Assembly (NCBI GenBank): GCA_036561085.1
Contig: DATBPY010000059.1
Location: 1 to 11,267, forward strand
DNA from: CAILHX01 sp036561085
GTDB lineage: Bacteria; Pseudomonadota; Gammaproteobacteria; Burkholderiales; Methylophilaceae
Direction of reading: 5' to 3'
Length of the DNA: 11,267 bases
Shown: positions 7,439-11,267 of the stretch, one piece after another
How positions within the stretch are numbered: the first letter of the stretch is position 1
Layout: every line of letters starts with the position of its first letter
The notes under the pieces: model-generated
What the model was told of the DNA's origin: nothing
The model's database searches: none
The model's input: only the letters and a program-made list of their open reading frames with translations
Position numbers and translations under genes: made by a program

Positions 7439-7795
7439 ATGGCCGAAGCAAAAAGCACCAAATCCGCCAGCAAACCTGCTGCCAAAAAGCCTGCTGCAAA
7501 ACCCATGGCTAAACTAGCCGCTGCCAAGAATACCGTTGCGAAAAAACCCATGGCTAAACCAGCCGCCAAACCGGCGATGAAACCGGCAGCCAAACCCGTG
7601 GCAAAATCGGCCGCTAAAAAACCAGTTGCCACCAAACCAGCGCCTAAAAAGAAAGCAGCAGCCGGTGCCGAAGAGCGTTACAGAATGATAGAAGTTGCGG
7701 CTTACTATATTGCAGAACGCAACGGTTTTGGCGGAGACCCCAAATTGTTCTGGGTTGAAGCAGAGATGCAGATCAAGAAACTGCTCAAGTCTTAA
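7439..7795 (+). CDS. histone H1-like Lys/Ala/Pro-rich protein with DUF2934 domain
   Basis: The 118-residue product has two parts. Residues 1 to about 76 consist of Lys, Ala and Pro with repeated AAKKPAAKP/KPMAKPAAKP units, like the disordered tails of bacterial histone H1-like proteins (AlgP, Hc1, BpH1). Residues 79-118 (EERYRMIEVAAYYIAERN, then FWVEAEMQI) match the DUF2934 pattern: a short helical domain with a conserved Trp and a following Ala-Glu. The tail is strongly basic and would be expected to bind DNA or RNA without sequence specificity; this is inference, and no function is established for DUF2934. The gene stands alone between an AT-rich leader and its own strong terminator, so it is probably monocistronic. 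The repeat tract is likely to vary in length between strains. The start is fixed by the AAGGAG site. Confidence 0.85.
   Translation: MAEAKSTKSASKPAAKKPAAKPMAKLAAAKNTVAKKPMAKPAAKPAMKPAAKPVAKSAAKKPVATKPAPKKKAAAGAEERYRMIEVAAYYIAERNGFGGDPKLFWVEAEMQIKKLLKS
7498..7559 (+). repeat. 17-base direct repeat in the Lys/Ala/Pro tract
   Basis: The 17 bases at 7498-7514 recur exactly at 7543-7559, an offset of 45 bases or 15 codons. Both copies encode KPMAK and flanking residues in the same frame. Expansion or contraction by one unit would keep the protein in frame. Confidence 0.8.
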
Positions 7796-7797
7796 AG

Positions 7798-7826
7798 AAA
7801 CGCCGCTTTTACAGCGGCGTTTTTAG
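7798..7826 (+). terminator. rho-independent terminator of the H1-like gene
   Basis: AAACGCCGC (7798-7806) pairs with GCGGCGTTT (7814-7822) around a seven-base loop, followed by further T residues. The stem has six consecutive G:C pairs and begins two bases after the TAA at 7793-7795. This is a classic intrinsic terminator and separates the gene from mfd. Confidence 0.92.
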
Positions 7827-7851
7827 TTTTTCACTCTCATGTTTTTATCAT

Positions 7852-7873
7852 AGCCGCGCCCTGCAGGGCGGCT
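7852..7873. repeat. GC-rich palindrome beside the mfd -10
   Basis: GCCCTGCAGGGC (7858-7869) is a perfect 12-base palindrome. Outer arms AGCC (7852-7855) and GGCT (7870-7873) extend it with a two-base bulge. It occupies the space where a -35/-10 spacer would lie, directly before TATAAT, so it could be a regulator site or a residual hairpin element. Confidence 0.6.
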
Positions 7874-7878
7874 ATAAT
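7873..7878 (+). promoter_or_regulatory. mfd promoter -10 box
   Basis: This is a perfect TATAAT placed 36 bases before the mfd ATG, predicting a start near 7885 and a leader of about 30 bases. The hexamer 17 bases upstream (ATAGCC, 7850-7855) is a poor -35, so strength may depend on an activator or on the palindrome in the spacer. Confidence 0.55.
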
Positions 7879-7914
7879 ATGCGGTTTTATTTTGCATAAT
7901 CCCGAGCACCCGGC

Positions 7915-10900
7915 ATGGCTTCAAAATCCGCATCTTCCAGCAAACTCCCGCGACCATACGGCTCGGCGGATGCGCTTTATCTTACCCAGCTCAAGGCCGC
8001 CTCCGAACACAGCCTGATCGTGCTCACCGGCAATGCGCACGATGCGCAACGTCTGGTGGAAGAGATACGTTTCTTCGCCCCTCAGCTCAATACCCATCTG
8101 CTGCCCGACTGGGAAACCCTGCCTTACGATCACTTCTCGCCGCACCCCGATCTGGTGTCGGAACGCCTGTCTGCACTGCATCAGATATCGCAACGTAATT
8201 GCGACATCATGCTGCTGCCGGTGAGTACCGCGTTGATGCGCTTACCTCCGCAATCGTATCTGGCGGCGCGCACTTTCATGCTGAAAAAAGGCGACAAACT
8301 CGACCTGGAAGCACTGCGCGAGCAATGCGCCAAAGCCGGATACTCACACGTGAACCAGGTCGTTTCTCCCGGCGAATTCAGCGTACGCGGCGGGCTGATA
8401 GACCTGTTCCCCACCGGTAGCGCCCTGCCCTATCGCATAGACCTGTTCGACGACGAAATCGAGACCCTGCGTACTTTCGACGTGGATACCCAGCGCAGCC
8501 TGTACCCGGTAGGCGAGATACGCTTGCTGCCCGCGCGCGAGTTCCCCCTGGATGAAGCGGGCATCAGCCATTTCCGCCAGAGCTTTCGCGAACGCTTCGA
8601 AGGCGACCCGTCTAAGTCTCGAATCTACAAGGATGTCAGTAACGGGCTAGCGCCCGGTGGCGTGGAATGGTACCTGCCGCTGTTCTTCGACGAGACCGCG
8701 ACGCTGTTCGATTACCTGCCTGATGACAGCGTGCTGTGCATGCACGGCGAGGTCACCCTTGCGGTAGAGAATTTCTGGGCAGAGACGCGCTCGCGCCATA
8801 GATTGCTGGACTTCGATCGCGAACGTCCCATCCTGCCGCCCGATGCATTGATGATGGCGGCGGATGATTTCTTCAAACATACACATGCCTATAACCGCAT
8901 CACGCTCACCGCTAATCCTGAAGACAAGGGCAAAGCGCATCCCATCCCCGACATCGGCATAGACCGCCGCGCGGAGCACCCGCTGGACAAATTATCCAGT
9001 TTCGTCAAAACGCACAAAGGCCGCATTCTATTGGTGGCCGAGAGCCTGGGGCGGCGCGAAACGCTATCGCATCTCTTAGCAGAACATGAGCTGCATGCTA
9101 CGCCTTGCGATACCTGGGAAGCATTCACAGCGGCTAAAGAAAAACTGATGATTAGCGTGGGGCCGGTGCAAACCGGCTTCAGCATATCTTTGGATACCCG
9201 GGACAAACTCGCGATCATCACCGAGACCGAGCTATATCCTTCGCAAGTACGCCAGCAACGCCGCCGCGAGAAATCGAAAACACGCAATGCCGAAGGCATG
9301 CTCAAAGACCTGGCCGAGTTGCGTACTAACGACCCGGTGGTGCATGAGCAGCATGGCGTGGGACGTTACCGGGGATTAGTGAATCTGGATTTCGGCGAAG
9401 GCGAGACTGAATTCCTGCTGCTGGAATACGACGGCAGCGATAAATTGTACGTGCCGGTATCGCAACTGTTCCTGATCTCGCGCTACTCCGGCGGCCCGCC
9501 GGAATCTGCGCCGCTGCACAAGCTGGGCAGTGGACAGTGGGACAAAGCCAAGAAAAAAGCGCTGAAGCAGATACGCGATACCGCCGCCGAATTGCTGAAT
9601 CTATACGCCATGCGCGCGGCACGGCAGGGACATTCGTTCAAGCTATCGCTGGCTGATTACGAAAAATTCGCCGATGCTTTTCCTTTCGAGGAAACACCCG
9701 ACCAGGAAGCCGCGATCGAAGCCGTCATCAACGACATGCAATCCGGTCGCCCCATGGACAGGCTGGTGTGCGGCGACGTCGGTTTCGGTAAGACTGAGGT
9801 CGCGCTACGTGCCGCTTTCGTGGCAGTGATGGGCGGCCGCCAGGTAGCCATATTGGTACCCACCACATTGTTAGCGGAACAGCATTACAACAACTTTACC
9901 GACCGCTTCGCCGAATGGCCGATCAAAGTGGCGGAGATCTCCCGTTTCCGCACCGCCAAGGAACAGGCCGAAGCGCTGGAAGGTCTGGCGGCAGGCAGCA
10001 TAGACATCGTCATCGGCACTCACCGGCTGATACAGAAAGACGTCAAGTTCAAGAATCTGGGCTTGGTGATACTGGACGAAGAACACCGTTTCGGCGTGCG
10101 CCAGAAAGAGCAACTCAAGGCCATGCGCGCCGAAGTGGATGTGCTGACGCTCACCGCCACACCGATACCGCGTACGCTGAGCATGGCAATGGAGGGTCTA
10201 CGCGAATTCTCCGTGATCGCCACGCCGCCGCAAAAACGCCTTTCCATCAAGACTTTCGTCACGCCATGGTCGGAAGGCGTGATACGCGAAGCGGTGATGC
10301 GTGAGCTTAAGCGCGGCGGACAGATCTATTTTCTGCACAACGAGGTCAATACCATACACTCCATGCGCGAAAAGCTGGAGAAGATGCTGCCGGAAGCTCG
10401 TATCGCTGTAGCCCACGGCCAGTTGCGCGAGCGCGAACTGGAAGCGGTGATGCGCGATTTCTACCACCAGCGTTTCAATCTGCTGTTGTGTACCACCATC
10501 ATCGAAACCGGCATCGACGTGCCCACCGCCAACACCATCGTCATCCACCGCGCCGATCATTTCGGTTTGGCGCAGTTGCACCAGTTACGCGGCCGTGTCG
10601 GGCGTTCGCACCACCAGGCTTACGCTTACCTGCTCACAGATCCCGATCTGAAAGTGAGCAAACAAGCAGAAAAACGGCTGGAAGCGATCCAGTTACTTGA
10701 AGACCTGGGTGCCGGATTCCATCTCGCCATGCATGACTTGGAGATACGCGGCGCAGGCGAATTACTAGGCGATAACCAATCCGGCGAGATGCACGAGATC
10801 GGTTTTGCACTGTATGCCGACATGCTCAACCATGCCGTGAAACAGCTCAAGGCAGGCAAGGAACCCGATCTTTCCGCACCGCTGGGCGTTACCACCGAGA

Positions 10901-11267
10901 TCAACCTGCACACCCCGGCATTGATGCCTAACGACTACTGCGGCGACGTGCATGAACGACTCATCATCTATAAGCGCCTGGCAAGCTGCACTACCACCGA
11001 TGAACTGTCGGAGATGGGCGAAGAACTGATAGACCGCTTCGGCCTACCGCCACTGCAAACCCAGGCCTTACTCGCCTGCCACCGATTGCGTATACTCGCC
11101 AAACCGCTGGGTATTGTGAAGATAGACGCCAGCGCGGACATCATACAATTGCAGTTCGCACAGGACACGCCGGTGGAACCGAGCGCGATACTAAAGCTGC
11201 TGCAAAAAAGTCCGGTGTACCGCATGAACGGACCGGATAAACTGCGTATCGCCGCGCCGCATGAAGC
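7915..11267 (+). CDS. mfd: transcription-repair coupling factor Mfd (3' end cut by window)
   Basis: The frame from ATG 7915 is open to the window edge: 1117 codons plus two bases. E. coli Mfd has 1148 residues, so only about 20-35 residues are missing. The N-terminal UvrB-like part includes LLPDWETLPYDHFSPH and SPGEFSVRGGLIDLFP. The RNA polymerase-interaction domain follows from about residue 465 (DPVVHEQHGVGRYRG). The SF2 translocase carries Walker A GDVGFGKT (620-627), DEEH (721-724), TATP (747-750) and QLRGRVGR (890-897), with the TRG region after it. The C-terminal domain (NDYCGDVHERLIIYKRL) is also present. Mfd is a cytoplasmic DNA translocase that pushes stalled RNA polymerase off lesions and recruits UvrA for nucleotide excision repair. 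All catalytic motifs are intact. No Shine-Dalgarno sequence precedes the ATG. The gene has its own promoter after the upstream terminator. Confidence 0.97.
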   Translation, partial: MASKSASSSKLPRPYGSADALYLTQLKAASEHSLIVLTGNAHDAQRLVEEIRFFAPQLNTHLLPDWETLPYDHFSPHPDLVSERLSALHQISQRNCDIMLLPVSTALMRLPPQSYLAARTFMLKKGDKLDLEALREQCAKAGYSHVNQVVSPGEFSVRGGLIDLFPTGSALPYRIDLFDDEIETLRTFDVDTQRSLYPVGEIRLLPAREFPLDEAGISHFRQSFRERFEGDPSKSRIYKDVSNGLAPGGVEWYLPLFFDETATLFDYLPDDSVLCMHGEVTLAVENFWAETRSRHRLLDFDRERPILPPDALMMAADDFFKHTHAYNRITLTANPEDKGKAHPIPDIGIDRRAEHPLDKLSSFVKTHKGRILLVAESLGRRETLSHLLAEHELHATPCDTWEAFTAAKEKLMISVGPVQTGFSISLDTRDKLAIITETELYPSQVRQQRRREKSKTRNAEGMLKDLAELRTNDPVVHEQHGVGRYRGLVNLDFGEGETEFLLLEYDGSDKLYVPVSQLFLISRYSGGPPESAPLHKLGSGQWDKAKKKALKQIRDTAAELLNLYAMRAARQGHSFKLSLADYEKFADAFPFEETPDQEAAIEAVINDMQSGRPMDRLVCGDVGFGKTEVALRAAFVAVMGGRQVAILVPTTLLAEQHYNNFTDRFAEWPIKVAEISRFRTAKEQAEALEGLAAGSIDIVIGTHRLIQKDVKFKNLGLVILDEEHRFGVRQKEQLKAMRAEVDVLTLTATPIPRTLSMAMEGLREFSVIATPPQKRLSIKTFVTPWSEGVIREAVMRELKRGGQIYFLHNEVNTIHSMREKLEKMLPEARIAVAHGQLRERELEAVMRDFYHQRFNLLLCTTIIETGIDVPTANTIVIHRADHFGLAQLHQLRGRVGRSHHQAYAYLLTDPDLKVSKQAEKRLEAIQLLEDLGAGFHLAMHDLEIRGAGELLGDNQSGEMHEIGFALYADMLNHAVKQLKAGKEPDLSAPLGVTTEINLHTPALMPNDYCGDVHERLIIYKRLASCTTTDELSEMGEELIDRFGLPPLQTQALLACHRLRILAKPLGIVKIDASADIIQLQFAQDTPVEPSAILKLLQKSPVYRMNGPDKLRIAAPHE

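Noticed and set aside
7498..7559. Short repeats considered as a CRISPR or mobile-element signal
   Set aside because: There are only two copies, both in frame within a coding repeat of KPMAK residues, with no regular unique spacers.
7423..7635. 70-codon minus-strand frame rich in Ala, Gly, Leu and Phe that resembles membrane segments
   Set aside because: It is the reverse complement of the Lys/Ala/Pro repeat tract; hydrophobic runs of this kind are an artefact of AAR/GCN repeats read backwards.

Overview
The window reads as a chromosomal, mostly core-genome segment from a Gram-negative betaproteobacterium. Outer-membrane lipid-transport (YhdP), TldD and Mfd proteins are all proteobacterial in type. 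Two nitrilase-gene lines counted by hand are about 57-58% GC, and ATA isoleucine codons are frequent. This would suit the Nitrosomonadales/Gallionella-Sideroxydans area, but the placement is an inference, not something the sequence proves.

Layout: (1) positions 1-65, minus strand, the first 21 codons of an ABC-F ATPase resembling YheS; (2) 66-201, a divergent promoter region with a good sigma-70-like box for yhdP; (3) 202-4065, a full-length YhdP/AsmA-like envelope protein; (4) 4180-5067, a nitrilase-superfamily amidohydrolase of the Nit type with an intact Glu-Lys-Cys triad; (5) 5100-5714, minus strand, a small low-GC SAM-dependent methyltransferase that looks like an insertion between nit and tldD; (6) 5847-7322, the TldD metalloprotease subunit; (7) 7439-7795, a histone-H1-like Lys/Ala/Pro-rich protein with a DUF2934 C-terminus, closed by a strong terminator at 7798-7826; (8) 7915 to the window end, transcription-repair coupling factor Mfd, lacking only its last few tens of codons because the window stops.

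The yhdP-nit-tldD grouping is a housekeeping neighbourhood: in E. coli yhdP and tldD are adjacent, and nit genes commonly accompany them in betaproteobacteria. The methyltransferase breaks this grouping and is the clearest accessory gene. The H1-like gene sits alone in a strikingly AT-rich leader (about 27% GC) with two inverted repeats and is the least understood gene here. Mfd appears to have its own promoter with a perfect TATAAT directly beside a GC-rich palindrome.

I found no RNA genes, CRISPR arrays, insertion sequences, attachment sites or origins. No gene-free gap exceeds 300 bases; the largest are about 115-136 bases and are described individually. I do not see a multi-gene undescribed system. 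The best leads are the H1-like/DUF2934 gene with its leader, the inserted methyltransferase, the palindrome at the mfd promoter, and a pattern in which the housekeeping genes lack a Shine-Dalgarno sequence while the two unusual genes have a textbook one.
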